A stretch of 55,206 nucleotides of DNA from Candidatus Contendobacter odensis Run_B_J11 (GTDB taxonomy: Bacteria > Pseudomonadota > Gammaproteobacteria > Competibacterales > Competibacteraceae), in NCBI RefSeq assembly GCF_000531125.1, contig NZ_CBTK010000135.1, positions 1 through 55,206 of the forward strand, in the 5' to 3' direction. Both the position numbers and the translations under genes were made by a program. The first letter of the stretch is position 1, and each line of letters starts with the position of its first letter. The notes beneath the pieces are model-generated. The model ran no database searches. It was given only the letters and a program-made list of their open reading frames with translations, and was not told the origin of the DNA. This document shows, piece after piece, positions 7,824 to 16,438 of this stretch.

Positions 7824-7990
7824 TCAACGCCTTGCCACGCTTTTCGGTAGGGCATTTTCTTTGGGTGTGCCGGAATTTGTGCAGATGATCCTTGGGTAGG
7901 AAATCCGCTCGGCATGTTCAGCAAGATGGTCTGCGCCTAAATGGGCATATTTCAGCACCATTTCCAACGTCGCCCATCCACCCAATTCTT
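7824..7990 (-). pseudogene. C-terminal fragment of a tyrosine recombinase (phage-type integrase)
   Basis: A minus-strand frame ending with TGA at 7826-7824 reads ELGGWATLEMVLKYAHL followed by a short HLAEHAERI segment. This is the conserved C-terminus of phage-type integrases and includes the catalytic Tyr of the (K/R)YAHL motif. Only about 54 codons remain: the frame runs into the end of recO on its 5' side, where the rest of the gene is missing. Its 3' end lies five bases from the CCA of the tRNA fragment, which fits an integrase bordering its attachment site. It is non-functional. Confidence 0.8.
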
Positions 7991-7998
7991 TGTCAGAA

Positions 7999-8703
7999 CT
8001 ACCTGCGTCCGCTCCGGTACAGCTCTCGCGTCTTCAATGCTCGCCCGTGCAACTGTACGGCCAGCGCGGCGCGGGTCAGCCGCTTGACTTCGCTTAGCAC
8101 CGTGGGATCGACCAGAATCCCGTCGCGCAACGCCAGCAATCCTTGACCAGAGATCGGGACGCCCAGCTCGGTTCGATGGACGGCCAGCGGTCCCCGGTCC
8201 AGAACATAACGGTAATGTTCCTCGGCGACGATAGGCATTCCGCTGATGGCTTCACAATCCAAAGTCAGGCCGTAGCCCAATTCTTCCAGCAGCCGTTTCT
8301 CGAACCGCCGCAGTGGCGGCTCTTCGCCGGGCACCGTGACCAGCTCCGCCAATAGAACTTCGTAAGCGGCGAACAGGCCGGGCAACGGGTCCAGACGCGG
8401 CAGCAGACGCACCAGCAGTTCATTGACGTACAGCCCAGCCAGCACCCGGTTCGGTGGCAAAGCGATGGGGAGTCCCGCTTCTTCGGCGGCAATGAGCGCC
8501 GCCAATTCGCCCACGCCACTCCAGGACAGCAGCAGCGGCGCGAACGGTTGCAACAGACCTTTCAACCGCGATTTGGGCGCTGCTGCGCCACGCGCCACTA
8601 GACCCAGCCGGCCTCGTTCCTGACTGAAAACTTCTAGCAGCACGCTGGTATTGCGGTAGGGACGGCGATGCAGGATAAAAGCGGATTGCAGCAGGGCGCG
8701 CAT
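7999..8703 (-). CDS. recO: DNA repair protein RecO
   Basis: RecO works with RecF and RecR to load RecA onto SSB-coated single-stranded DNA at gaps. The 234-residue protein has the N-terminal OB fold (AFILHRRPYRNTSVLLEVFS at the start) and a helical C-terminal domain, and is of normal length. The zinc-ligand cysteines seen in some bacterial RecO proteins are absent. It is the last gene of the lepA-lepB-DUF4845-rnc-era-recO run. Its stop lies about ten bases from an integrase remnant, so whatever used to follow it has been replaced. Confidence 0.95.
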   Translation of the reverse strand: MRALLQSAFILHRRPYRNTSVLLEVFSQERGRLGLVARGAAAPKSRLKGLLQPFAPLLLSWSGVGELAALIAAEEAGLPIALPPNRVLAGLYVNELLVRLLPRLDPLPGLFAAYEVLLAELVTVPGEEPPLRRFEKRLLEELGYGLTLDCEAISGMPIVAEEHYRYVLDRGPLAVHRTELGVPISGQGLLALRDGILVDPTVLSEVKRLTRAALAVQLHGRALKTRELYRSGRR

Positions 8704-8736
8704 GAAGCAGACAGGGCGATGCGACGCAGAATCAGA

Positions 8737-9660
8737 TCAAGATGCGCCAGGATCGGCGTAACCCAAACTGCGCAACGCCCGCTCGTCATCAGACCAACCC
8801 TCGCGCACCTTGACCCAGGTTTCCAGAAATACCTTGCGTCCGAGCAGCCGTTCCATATCCTCGCGAGCTTGGCGGCCTACTTCGCGCAGCGTCGTTCCGC
8901 CCTCGCCAATGACGATGCCCTTCTGGGTTTGGCGTTCGACCCAGATCACGGCATGGATGCGCACCAGTCGCCCTTCTTCAGCAAACTGCTCAATCTCCAC
9001 CGTCAGGGCGTAGGGGAGTTCTTCACGCAGCAATCGGGTCAGTTTCTCGCGGATCAATTCAGCCACCAGGAAGCGCTCGCTGACCGTGGTGATCTGGTCT
9101 TCCGGGAATAGAAACGGTCCGACCGGCAGCAAGCGAGCGATGACTCGCGCCAATGCCATCACGTTATCCCCCTTGATCGCGGCAAGAGGCACGACTTCGA
9201 CAAAATCCCGCTTGTCGGCCATCTCGCGCAGGAACGGTAGCAACCGCGCCTTGTCGGCAATCCGATCTACCTTATTGACCGCCAGCACCACCGGTCCCGC
9301 AAACCCGGTCAGTCGTTGCAATACATCCTCGTCTTCTTCAGTCCAGCGTAAAGCTTCAATCAGAAACACTACGACATCTACATAGCTCAGTACACTGGCC
9401 GCCGCCCGGTTCAAGTAGCGGTTCATCGCCCGCCGGGTTTGGCGGTGCAAGCCGGGGGTGTCCACATAGACGATTTGGGCTTCTGGCAGAGTCTGGATGC
9501 CGAGAATGACATGGCGGGTCGTTTGCGGCTTGGGCGCGGTGATGCTGATCTTCTGGCCGATGAGCCGGTTCAGCAGGGTGGACTTGCCGACGTTAGGGCG
9601 GCCCAGCAGGGCGGCGTAGCCGGCGTGCGTAGTCGCAATTTCAGTTTCTGTTTTGGTCAC
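8737..9660 (-). CDS. era: GTPase Era
   Basis: An essential GTPase that binds 16S rRNA and helps mature the small ribosomal subunit. Seen: G1 GRPNVGKS at residues 20-27, G3 DTPG at 67-70, G4 NKVD at 129-132, and a C-terminal KH domain with GEGG in its RNA-binding loop. Its length of 307 is typical. The start codon is GTG at 9660 and overlaps the rnc stop (GTGA), so it is translationally coupled to RNase III, a classic rnc-era arrangement. Confidence 0.97.
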   Translation of the reverse strand: MTKTETEIATTHAGYAALLGRPNVGKSTLLNRLIGQKISITAPKPQTTRHVILGIQTLPEAQIVYVDTPGLHRQTRRAMNRYLNRAAASVLSYVDVVVFLIEALRWTEEDEDVLQRLTGFAGPVVLAVNKVDRIADKARLLPFLREMADKRDFVEVVPLAAIKGDNVMALARVIARLLPVGPFLFPEDQITTVSERFLVAELIREKLTRLLREELPYALTVEIEQFAEEGRLVRIHAVIWVERQTQKGIVIGEGGTTLREVGRQAREDMERLLGRKVFLETWVKVREGWSDDERALRSLGYADPGAS

Positions 9661-10322
9661 TGCATCTGCTCCAGCACCAAGCGGGCGGCTTCCTGTTCGG
9701 CCTTGCGCCGGCTATTCCCCACCGCCACCGCACGGAACTCGGCCACTGCGCATTCCACCCTAAAGCTTTGCGCATGCGGCTCGCCATGGATTTCCAGTAC
9801 GTTGTACATCGGCAAGGGTTGTTGGCGGGCTTGCTGATACTCCTGCAAGCGGGTTTTGGGATCTTTCAACTCGCTGGCGCTGGCCAGTTCCTCAAGGCGC
9901 TCCCGGTACAAATGCAGAATCACGGTGCGACCGGCTGTCAATCCGCCATCCAGATACGCCGCTCCGAAAATCGCTTCCAGCGCATCCGACAGAATAGACT
10001 CACGCTGCGAACCGCCGCTCTTGAGTTCGCCCTGTCCCAACCGCAAGACCTTACCCAAATTCAGGCTGCGGGCCAGTTCCGCCAGCGCCTCACCTTTGAC
10101 CAAACTGGCTCGCAGCCGACTTAATTCACCCTCGCTGGCTTTGGGATAGCGTTGGAACAGGTATTCAGCGATCACCAGGCTCAACAAGGCATCGCCCAAA
10201 AACTCCAGCCGCTCGTTATTGTAGACTGAGGCACTGCGGTGGGTCAGCGCTTCTTCAAGCAATTCAGGCTGTTGGAAGGTATAATCCAGAGCAGTGCATA
10301 ACTGCGTAGCCAGTAAATTCAC
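9657..10322 (-). CDS. rnc: ribonuclease III
   Basis: A double-strand-specific endoribonuclease for rRNA processing and mRNA turnover. The signature NERLEFLGDALL is at residues 36-47, the second acidic cluster follows near residue 115, and a double-stranded RNA binding domain occupies about residues 155-221. It has 221 residues, normal for the family. The start is GTG at 10322, overlapping the stop of the DUF4845 gene by four bases, and its own stop overlaps era, so the three genes are coupled. Confidence 0.97.
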   Translation of the reverse strand: MNLLATQLCTALDYTFQQPELLEEALTHRSASVYNNERLEFLGDALLSLVIAEYLFQRYPKASEGELSRLRASLVKGEALAELARSLNLGKVLRLGQGELKSGGSQRESILSDALEAIFGAAYLDGGLTAGRTVILHLYRERLEELASASELKDPKTRLQEYQQARQQPLPMYNVLEIHGEPHAQSFRVECAVAEFRAVAVGNSRRKAEQEAARLVLEQMQ

Positions 10323-10714
10323 GGGGTTAAAGGAATCGCTTCGTTGACTTTCAGCACCACATGCAATCCATAGAACAGCGGTTGATCATCCTCATACACC
10401 AGATCGAGGACTCGCCCACTACGGTCATTGCGAAGTTTGAGATCCTTGGCGGTGATCTTGTCCACATAGCCAATATCAAACCGCTTTTGAATCGCGGTCT
10501 GAATCTCAGCCAAGCCCATCTGCGCCAGTTGCGGCTCTTTGCGGATGCTCTCGATGGTGGATTTAATAGTGAAATACTGGATATACATTGGAATGACCTT
10601 CATCGCGATCAACGCCATGAATCCGAGTACAACGATCAGCAGCAGCATCCCAATCACGGTCAGGCCGCGCTGCCGTTTACTCGATTCCCGCCTCATCAGT
10701 TTTGTTGCCCGCAT
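10319..10714 (-). CDS. DUF4845 domain-containing protein
   Basis: A small conserved protein of 131 residues that sits between lepB and rnc in many gamma- and betaproteobacteria. It has an arginine-rich N-terminus and one membrane helix at about residues 18-40 (LTVIGMLLLIVVLG), followed by a periplasmic-type domain of about 90 residues. The N-terminus somewhat resembles a type IV pilin-like segment but lacks the cleavage motif. Its function is unknown; context suggests a link with secretion or ribosome maturation only by position. Confidence 0.85.
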   Translation of the reverse strand: MRATKLMRRESSKRQRGLTVIGMLLLIVVLGFMALIAMKVIPMYIQYFTIKSTIESIRKEPQLAQMGLAEIQTAIQKRFDIGYVDKITAKDLKLRNDRSGRVLDLVYEDDQPLFYGLHVVLKVNEAIPLTP

Positions 10715-10735
10715 CGCTCGTGCCCCCCGGTTCGC

Positions 10736-11578
10736 TTATTTAATACTATTGCCAATTCGACCGCATTGACCGTTGAAGGTAATGCAGTCCCAATTCATCC
10801 AGATGAAGAAAGCTTTGCCGATCAGGTTTTCTTCGGGTACCGGCCCCCAGACCCGACCATCGCTGCTGTTATCGCGATTGTCACCCATCATGAAATAATG
10901 CCCCGGCGGCACCTGGTAATCCCAACCGACCGTGCCATCCGGATCGCGGCGGGGTTGGAGGCCGGACCAAAATCCCGCTAAACCCCAACGTCCATCGGCT
11001 AGAATCTGAATCCGATGTTTAGCTTCCCCCAACTGTTCTTCAAATTGAAGATAAGCGGGCATGGTCGGGTCATTAGGCAACGGCGTCAGCGCTACCGGCT
11101 GGCCGTTGATGGAGAGTTGCTTGCCGTGATAGGCCACCCGATCCCCGGGCAGACCGACCGCCCGCTTGATATAGGCCACCGCTGGATCAGGCGGGTAGCG
11201 GAACACCACCACATCGCCACGTCGTGGCAAGCTGTTGCTGATCACCTTGGTATTCAGCACCGGCAAACGCAGGCCATAGGTGAATTTATTGACCAGGATG
11301 AAATCGCCCTTGAGCAGCGTCGGCACCATGGATTCCGACGGGATGCGAAACGGCTCGACGATAAATGAACGCAGCACCAGCACTGCCAAAATCACCGGAA
11401 AGAATGACTTCGACAAATCCACATACCACGGCAGTTTGATCTCGGCGACTGACCTAATCTTGCCAGCGCTGCTGACCAGCGCGGCGCGGCGCGGGGCCAA
11501 AACCAGGGCGTCCAACAACCAGATACCGCCGGTCAACCCGGTTAGAACGACTAAAACAGCGGCAAAATCAATGTTCAT
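10736..11578 (-). CDS. lepB: signal peptidase I
   Basis: Removes signal peptides from exported proteins at the outer face of the inner membrane. Two membrane helices (about residues 6-27 and 61-77) precede the periplasmic catalytic domain. The catalytic serine is Ser83 in PSESMVPTL and the general base is Lys138 in VAYIKRAVGLPGD; the late box MGDNRDNSSDGR is also present. Its 280 residues lie between the E. coli form (324) and shorter ones. It follows lepA in the usual lepA-lepB order. Confidence 0.97.
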   Translation of the reverse strand: MNIDFAAVLVVLTGLTGGIWLLDALVLAPRRAALVSSAGKIRSVAEIKLPWYVDLSKSFFPVILAVLVLRSFIVEPFRIPSESMVPTLLKGDFILVNKFTYGLRLPVLNTKVISNSLPRRGDVVVFRYPPDPAVAYIKRAVGLPGDRVAYHGKQLSINGQPVALTPLPNDPTMPAYLQFEEQLGEAKHRIQILADGRWGLAGFWSGLQPRRDPDGTVGWDYQVPPGHYFMMGDNRDNSSDGRVWGPVPEENLIGKAFFIWMNWDCITFNGQCGRIGNSIK

Positions 11579-11611
11579 GGGTATGACGATCCAGCGGCGA
11601 CACCGCGCCTC

Positions 11612-13408
11612 TCATGGGTTTTTACCGACCTGCAACACCGCCAGGAACGCTTCCTGCGGGATTTCCACTTTACCGACCTGCTTCATCCGTTTCTTGCCGG
11701 CCTTCTGCTTTTCCAGCAGCTTGCGCTTGCGACTGACATCGCCCCCGTAACACTTGGCCAGCACATTCTTACGCAACGCCTTGACGGTAGTGCGGGCGAT
11801 AATTTGGCTGCCAATAGCGGCTTGAATGGCGACTTCAAACATCTGCTGATGAATCAGTTGCTTCAGCTTGACGGTCAGCTCGCGGCCCCGGTACTGCGCC
11901 TGATCACGATGGACGATAGCAGAGAGCGCATCCACCTTCTCGCCATTAATCAGCACGTCCAGCTTGACCAGCGGCGCGGCCTGGAACCGCTCCAGGCTGT
12001 ATTCAAACGAAGCAAAGCCACGACTCACCGATTTAAGGCGGTCGAAAAAATCCATCACCACTTCGCTCATCGGCAACTCAAAACTCAGTTGCACCTGCCC
12101 CCCCGCGTAATTCAAGCCCCGTTGCGCCCCACGTTTTTCAATGCACAGGGTAATGATGGCGCCCAGATAATCCTGCGGCGTCAGAATATGCGCCACGATA
12201 ATGGGTTCACGAATTTCGGCAATTTCATTGCTCGGCGGCAACTTGGCGGGATTGTCGATCTTCAGAACTTCATCGCTGGTGGTCAGCACTTCGTAAACCA
12301 CCGTCGGCGCAGTCGTTACCAGATCCAGGTTATATTCCCGCTCAAGCCGCTCCTGAACGATTTCCATGTGCAGCAAACCGAGGAAACCGCAGCGAAACCC
12401 GAAGCCCATCGCCTGCGAAGTTTCCGGCTCGAAATACAGCGAGGCATCATTGAGCCGCAGTTTCTGCAACGCCTCGCGCAAATTGCCAAAGTCGTCAGAA
12501 TTGACCGGAAACAATCCCGCGAACACCCGCGGTTGAATCTTCTGAAACCCCGGTAACGCTTCACTCCCCGGGCGATCCGCCCCAGTAAAGGTATCGCCCA
12601 CCGGTGCCCCGTCAATCTCCTTGATCCCAGCGATGATATAGCCGACATCACCCGCGTTCAGCACTGGTTGTTCACTGCGCTTGGGGGTGAAAATACCGAC
12701 CGATTCCACTTGAAAAACCCGTCCGGTGGACATCACCTGAATCTTTTGCTTGGGGGTAATCCGGCCGTCCACCACCCGTACCAGTGAGATCACGCCAACA
12801 AAGTTATCGAACCAGGAATCAATGATCAGCGCCTTGAGCGATCCCTCCGGCTGACCTTTCGGGGCCGGGATGCGGGCGATGATTTCCTCCAGCAGCTCCG
12901 CAATTCCAAGACCGGTTTTGGCGCTGACATGCAAAGCATGGCTGGCGTCCAAGCCGATGATATCGCCGATCTCTCGAGCAACCCGCTCCGGATCCGCCGA
13001 AGGCAGGTCAATCTTGTTGAGTACTGGCAAAACTTCCAGACCCTGCTCCATAGCGGTGTAGCAGTTGGCGACACTCTGCGCCTCGACGCCTTGGGCGGCG
13101 TCTACTATCAGCAACGCGCCTTCGCAGGCCGCCAGTGAGCGGGACACCTCGTAGGAAAAATCCACATGCCCCGGCGTATCAATGATATTGAGCCGATAGA
13201 TTTGGCCGTCGCGAGCCGGATAGCGCAACGATACACTTTGGGCTTTGATGGTGATGCCGCGCTCCCGCTCCAAGTCCATCGAATCGAGTACCTGATCGGC
13301 CATTTCCCGGGCGCTCAGTCCGCCACAGATTTGAATGAAGCGATCAGCGAGGGTGGACTTGCCGTGGTCGATGTGCGCGATGATCGAAAAATTGCGAATG
13401 TGATCCAT
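11612..13408 (-). CDS. lepA: elongation factor 4 (LepA)
   Basis: A ribosome-associated translational GTPase related to EF-G, implicated in translation initiation and ribosome assembly. G1 AHIDHGKST is at residues 11-19, with DTPGHVDF and NKID further on, and the LepA-specific C-terminal domain rich in basic residues ends the protein ([15 protein letters not shown]). Its 598 residues match the family. The 138 bases upstream, towards rseC, hold no gene; they may contain a promoter for the lepA-lepB operon, but I see no clear hexamers. Confidence 0.98.
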   Translation of the reverse strand: MDHIRNFSIIAHIDHGKSTLADRFIQICGGLSAREMADQVLDSMDLERERGITIKAQSVSLRYPARDGQIYRLNIIDTPGHVDFSYEVSRSLAACEGALLIVDAAQGVEAQSVANCYTAMEQGLEVLPVLNKIDLPSADPERVAREIGDIIGLDASHALHVSAKTGLGIAELLEEIIARIPAPKGQPEGSLKALIIDSWFDNFVGVISLVRVVDGRITPKQKIQVMSTGRVFQVESVGIFTPKRSEQPVLNAGDVGYIIAGIKEIDGAPVGDTFTGADRPGSEALPGFQKIQPRVFAGLFPVNSDDFGNLREALQKLRLNDASLYFEPETSQAMGFGFRCGFLGLLHMEIVQERLEREYNLDLVTTAPTVVYEVLTTSDEVLKIDNPAKLPPSNEIAEIREPIIVAHILTPQDYLGAIITLCIEKRGAQRGLNYAGGQVQLSFELPMSEVVMDFFDRLKSVSRGFASFEYSLERFQAAPLVKLDVLINGEKVDALSAIVHRDQAQYRGRELTVKLKQLIHQQMFEVAIQAAIGSQIIARTTVKALRKNVLAKCYGGDVSRKRKLLEKQKAGKKRMKQVGKVEIPQEAFLAVLQVGKNP

Positions 13409-13546
13409 AATTCCATTACAGGCCGGTCGCCAGTCGCGTTCCCTGCCGTCAAGCGTCCGTGGTCAATAAGTAAAGCCCCCGTCGCCGTTCAGACTTGGAG
13501 GCTTGCGAGTACCCATACTTCAGAAAGGCGCCGGATTATAGCGTTA

Positions 13547-14020
13547 TCAAGGCGAAGAAAGCACACCGGTAGCCATGGCCGCCACCGCGAGCCGCCGCAG
13601 CACCACCGGTTGGAACCGTGCATCATCCTGCCAGCGACGAGACCAGGTACGCGCTACCAGAAACCCCAGCCCCAAGCCCACCGCGCCGGACAGCATCACC
13701 GGTTGATCACCCGCACCCGTAAACACGGTTTGTCCCAATATTGCACCCCCCAGTAGCAGCACCAGCGGCAACAGGTAAACCAGCAGCGATCCGCCGAGTA
13801 ATGCCCCCTCGGCCAGACCGACGATGACACTATCACCCGGTTGCAACGGCAAATTCGAGATGGCTCGCACTCGCGCCCGTCGGTCACCCCATGCCTTCGC
13901 CAGCACTGCGGTGCCACAACCCTCGCTGGTGGCGCAGGCGCTACAAGCGGACCGGCGCTGGGTTTCCACCCAAGCGTAACCGTCGCCCACTTCCACTACA
14001 ACGGCCTGTTCTTCAATCAT
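13547..14020 (-). CDS. rseC: SoxR-reducing system protein RseC family
   Basis: An inner-membrane protein of 157 residues encoded at the end of sigma-E operons. Seen: a Cys-rich N-terminal segment (CSACATSEGC at about residues 21-30) and two membrane helices near residues 73-96 and 100-122. RseC/MucC proteins have been linked to sigma-E modulation and to reduction of the SoxR iron-sulfur cluster together with the Rsx complex. Its start overlaps the rseB stop by four bases, so it is coupled. There is no mucD/degP gene after it. Confidence 0.9.
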   Translation of the reverse strand: MIEEQAVVVEVGDGYAWVETQRRSACSACATSEGCGTAVLAKAWGDRRARVRAISNLPLQPGDSVIVGLAEGALLGGSLLVYLLPLVLLLGGAILGQTVFTGAGDQPVMLSGAVGLGLGFLVARTWSRRWQDDARFQPVVLRRLAVAAMATGVLSSP

Positions 14021-15033
14021 GGCTTGCCGGCCTCGGAATCGGGTTGGATGGCTATAGCAATACGCTGCACCGTCGCCGCCGGCACTTCACCGACCACGAG
14101 AATTTGATGACCGCTCACTACAGTACCGAAGGCGTTCATTGAACCCATTTGGGAACTGCCCTGCAACAGCGGCGGTGTTCCGTCCAGTTTTTCCACGAAC
14201 ACTGAAATGGTCGCCAGCCCGTCGGAAAACACCAGGTGCTCGGTTGGAGGGTGACTGGGCGCTTTGGTAAAGCGGTTGTGCGAAACCTTAACAAAACCTT
14301 CCGGCAGTTGATCAATCCGCCAAGCCGACCGCGTCACCGGCTCGCCAATGGGAGAATCGGCGCCCTTGGGATTTGGACTCGCTTCCGCTGCTGTAGTCGC
14401 TGCCGGCAGGGCTGAAGAAGTGAAAGCGGCATCCTCAATCTGGGGCTTGACTTGCAAATCAGTGAACATCAATTGCTCGACTGGATAGCCTTTTTCATCC
14501 AGCAACGCCGAGCGCAGCACTATCCCATTGCGCCGATCCAGCCACAGCCGGTAACCGAACCGCCAAGCATCATGCGGTTTGATGGCGATTATTTGGGCAT
14601 CCAGCCCAGCAACGCGATCCTTGCCCACCATCTCCAGTGCGTAATGGCTTTCCAGCCGACCGAGTTCCCGGGGAATGGACAGCGGGAAGGGTGAACGTGG
14701 GTACTCACTGCCTACAAAAGTAGTGTGTTGCTTCGGTAATAAACAGATGACGCTGTTATTAGCCACCATAATTTCACGGGGCGGGCCGCTTAATGAGTAT
14801 AGCCTCCGCCGCTGCTGACCCTCGGTTCCACCGCCATTCACGATGCGCATGGCCTCGAGGTGCGGTCCCTGAACGTAAATGAAGGTGCCTTCGTAGCTCA
14901 GGGTCTGGGTGGATTGCAGCATCTGTTCCAGCCAGTGTCTGGCATCCTCGATAACCGGTTGCGTCCAACTGGTCGGCGGTAACGTGCTGGTGGCGAGCGC
15001 CAAGGTCGCACAATACAGGAGCTTGCGCTTCAT
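14017..15033 (-). CDS. rseB: sigma-E regulatory protein RseB (MucB)
   Basis: A periplasmic protein that binds the anti-sigma factor RseA and shields it from proteolysis until misfolded outer-membrane proteins or lipopolysaccharide are sensed. Seen: 338 residues with a signal peptide (ATLALATSTLPPTSW region, about the first 25 residues), the N-terminal MucB domain with the QTLSYEGTFIYV strand, and a smaller C-terminal domain. It follows rseA with a five-base gap and overlaps rseC. Confidence 0.93.
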   Translation of the reverse strand: MKRKLLYCATLALATSTLPPTSWTQPVIEDARHWLEQMLQSTQTLSYEGTFIYVQGPHLEAMRIVNGGGTEGQQRRRLYSLSGPPREIMVANNSVICLLPKQHTTFVGSEYPRSPFPLSIPRELGRLESHYALEMVGKDRVAGLDAQIIAIKPHDAWRFGYRLWLDRRNGIVLRSALLDEKGYPVEQLMFTDLQVKPQIEDAAFTSSALPAATTAAEASPNPKGADSPIGEPVTRSAWRIDQLPEGFVKVSHNRFTKAPSHPPTEHLVFSDGLATISVFVEKLDGTPPLLQGSSQMGSMNAFGTVVSGHQILVVGEVPAATVQRIAIAIQPDSEAGKP

Positions 15034-15038
15034 GCGCC

Positions 15039-15647
15039 TTAGCGTTCGGTTTGATAACCGACCATACGCACATAGGGCAACATGCCGTGCATGCTGTTCA
15101 TGGACGCATAGCCGTTATGATTAACCAGATAGCTGCCCAACCGGGCTTCGACCGGTTCGCTGGCAGGATCGCTGCGCTGGATAGAGGCCACGGTCTGGAT
15201 CGGGAGAGCAGTAGCAGAAATGGGAAGGGCGGGAGTAGCAGCGGCTAGCTGGGCAGTGGGCTGAATGTCGGTTTGGGTTAGCTTCAACCCGAATAGAGCC
15301 ATCAGCACCACCGACGCGGCCAGTGCAAACCCAGTGACTGGTTTGTACCAGGTCGGCAGCGGCTTGGCACCGGGTAGCGGCAACGGTTCGGCTGCGATGG
15401 CTTGGCGGATACGCGCAGCGAAATCGGTATCAATCATCGCTGGCAAATGATCCTGTAATGCATCACTGATGAGATGGTAGCGTTCCCATCGATCCCGTGC
15501 ATCGCGATCCCGACTGAGGCGCCGCAGCGCCAGATCGTTCTCAATATCTTGCAATTCACCGTCAACCATCGCCGAAAGCTGGCTTGCCACGACGCTCATA
15601 TCATTGGCGAATGGCACCGGTTGTTGTTCAGCCGTCTTATCTGCCAT
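15039..15647 (-). CDS. rseA: sigma-E factor negative regulatory protein RseA (MucA)
   Basis: The membrane-spanning anti-sigma factor for RpoE. The cytoplasmic N-terminal domain (QLSAMVDGELQDIENDLAL, then RDARDRWERYHLISDAL) is typical of RseA. One membrane helix follows at about residues 106-122 and then a periplasmic domain of about 80 residues, the substrate of regulated proteolysis. Of 202 residues, the first 16 may be surplus, because an internal Met (MSVVASQ) aligns better with known starts. It lies 15 bases after rpoE. Confidence 0.92.
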   Translation of the reverse strand: MADKTAEQQPVPFANDMSVVASQLSAMVDGELQDIENDLALRRLSRDRDARDRWERYHLISDALQDHLPAMIDTDFAARIRQAIAAEPLPLPGAKPLPTWYKPVTGFALAASVVLMALFGLKLTQTDIQPTAQLAAATPALPISATALPIQTVASIQRSDPASEPVEARLGSYLVNHNGYASMNSMHGMLPYVRMVGYQTER

Positions 15648-15662
15648 GACTCTATCCCGAAA

Positions 15663-16283
15663 CTAATTCAATAGTGGACGCAATTTGGTATCAATCGATT
15701 CCCGCGCCCGGAAAATCCGGGAACGCACTGTTCCGATTGGACACCCCATGGTTTGGGCAATTTCCTCATAACTCATTCCCTCAAGTTCCCGAAGGGTGAT
15801 TGCGGTGCGCAGATCCTCCGGCAACTCCTCGATAGCCCGAAACACAGTCGCCCCGATCTCATCCTTAAGCAGTAACCGTTCAGGCGTATCGTATTCTTTC
15901 AGAAGAGATTGACCTTCGTATTGCTCAGCCTCGTGGGCATCAATATCAGAACCCGGCGGACGCCGGCCTTGGGCAACCAGGTAGTTTTTGGCTGTGTTAA
16001 TAGCGATGCGATACAGCCAAGTGTAAAAGGCGCTATCCCCGCGAAACCCGGGTAGCGCACGGTAGGCCTTGATGAATGCCTCCTGGGAAACATCCTGGGC
16101 TTCGCTGGGATCATGCACATAGCGAGAGATCAGTTTGATGATCTTGTGTTGGTACTTGCGCACCAGCAGATCGAATGCACCCTTGTCGCCTTTCTGTACT
16201 CTGTGAACTAAATCACGATCCAGATGACCTTCGCCCATCCGGGCAGACCCCTTTAGACTCAATAGCAATTTCCCTGCAAGCAT
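15663..16283 (-). CDS. rpoE: RNA polymerase sigma factor RpoE (AlgU)
   Basis: An extracytoplasmic-function sigma factor for the envelope stress response. Region 2 includes FDLLVRKYQHKI and YVHDPSEAQDVSQEAF; region 4 includes LPEDLRTAITLRELEGMSYEEIA and the helix-turn-helix GCPIGTVRSRIFRAR, split here into shorter blocks. The frame opens at 16283, but the Met at 16238 (MGEGHLDRD) matches known AlgU starts and has AAGGGG upstream, so about 191 residues is the likelier length. It heads rpoE-rseA-rseB-rseC and is divergent from nadB. I found no clear sigma-E type autoregulatory promoter. Confidence 0.96.
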   Translation of the reverse strand: MLAGKLLLSLKGSARMGEGHLDRDLVHRVQKGDKGAFDLLVRKYQHKIIKLISRYVHDPSEAQDVSQEAFIKAYRALPGFRGDSAFYTWLYRIAINTAKNYLVAQGRRPPGSDIDAHEAEQYEGQSLLKEYDTPERLLLKDEIGATVFRAIEELPEDLRTAITLRELEGMSYEEIAQTMGCPIGTVRSRIFRARESIDTKLRPLLN

Positions 16284-16438
16284 GACGATAGACCAAGGAC
16301 TGCTCCGTTAGTTCGTGTGCTTACCGGGGTGTTATAGTGTGGACGTGCAGTAGTGGAATAACATCACGGTGGGCTAAACCGCACTGCGCGGCATTCTCGC
16401 CTGCAACCATACCCCATTCACAGAACCGCTCACAAGCC

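Noticed and set aside
7703-7924. Minus-strand frame of 73 codons containing GPVGFEPTA
   Set aside because: That peptide is the well-known false translation of the reverse complement of a tRNA 3' end. It overlaps the tRNA fragment and is not a gene.
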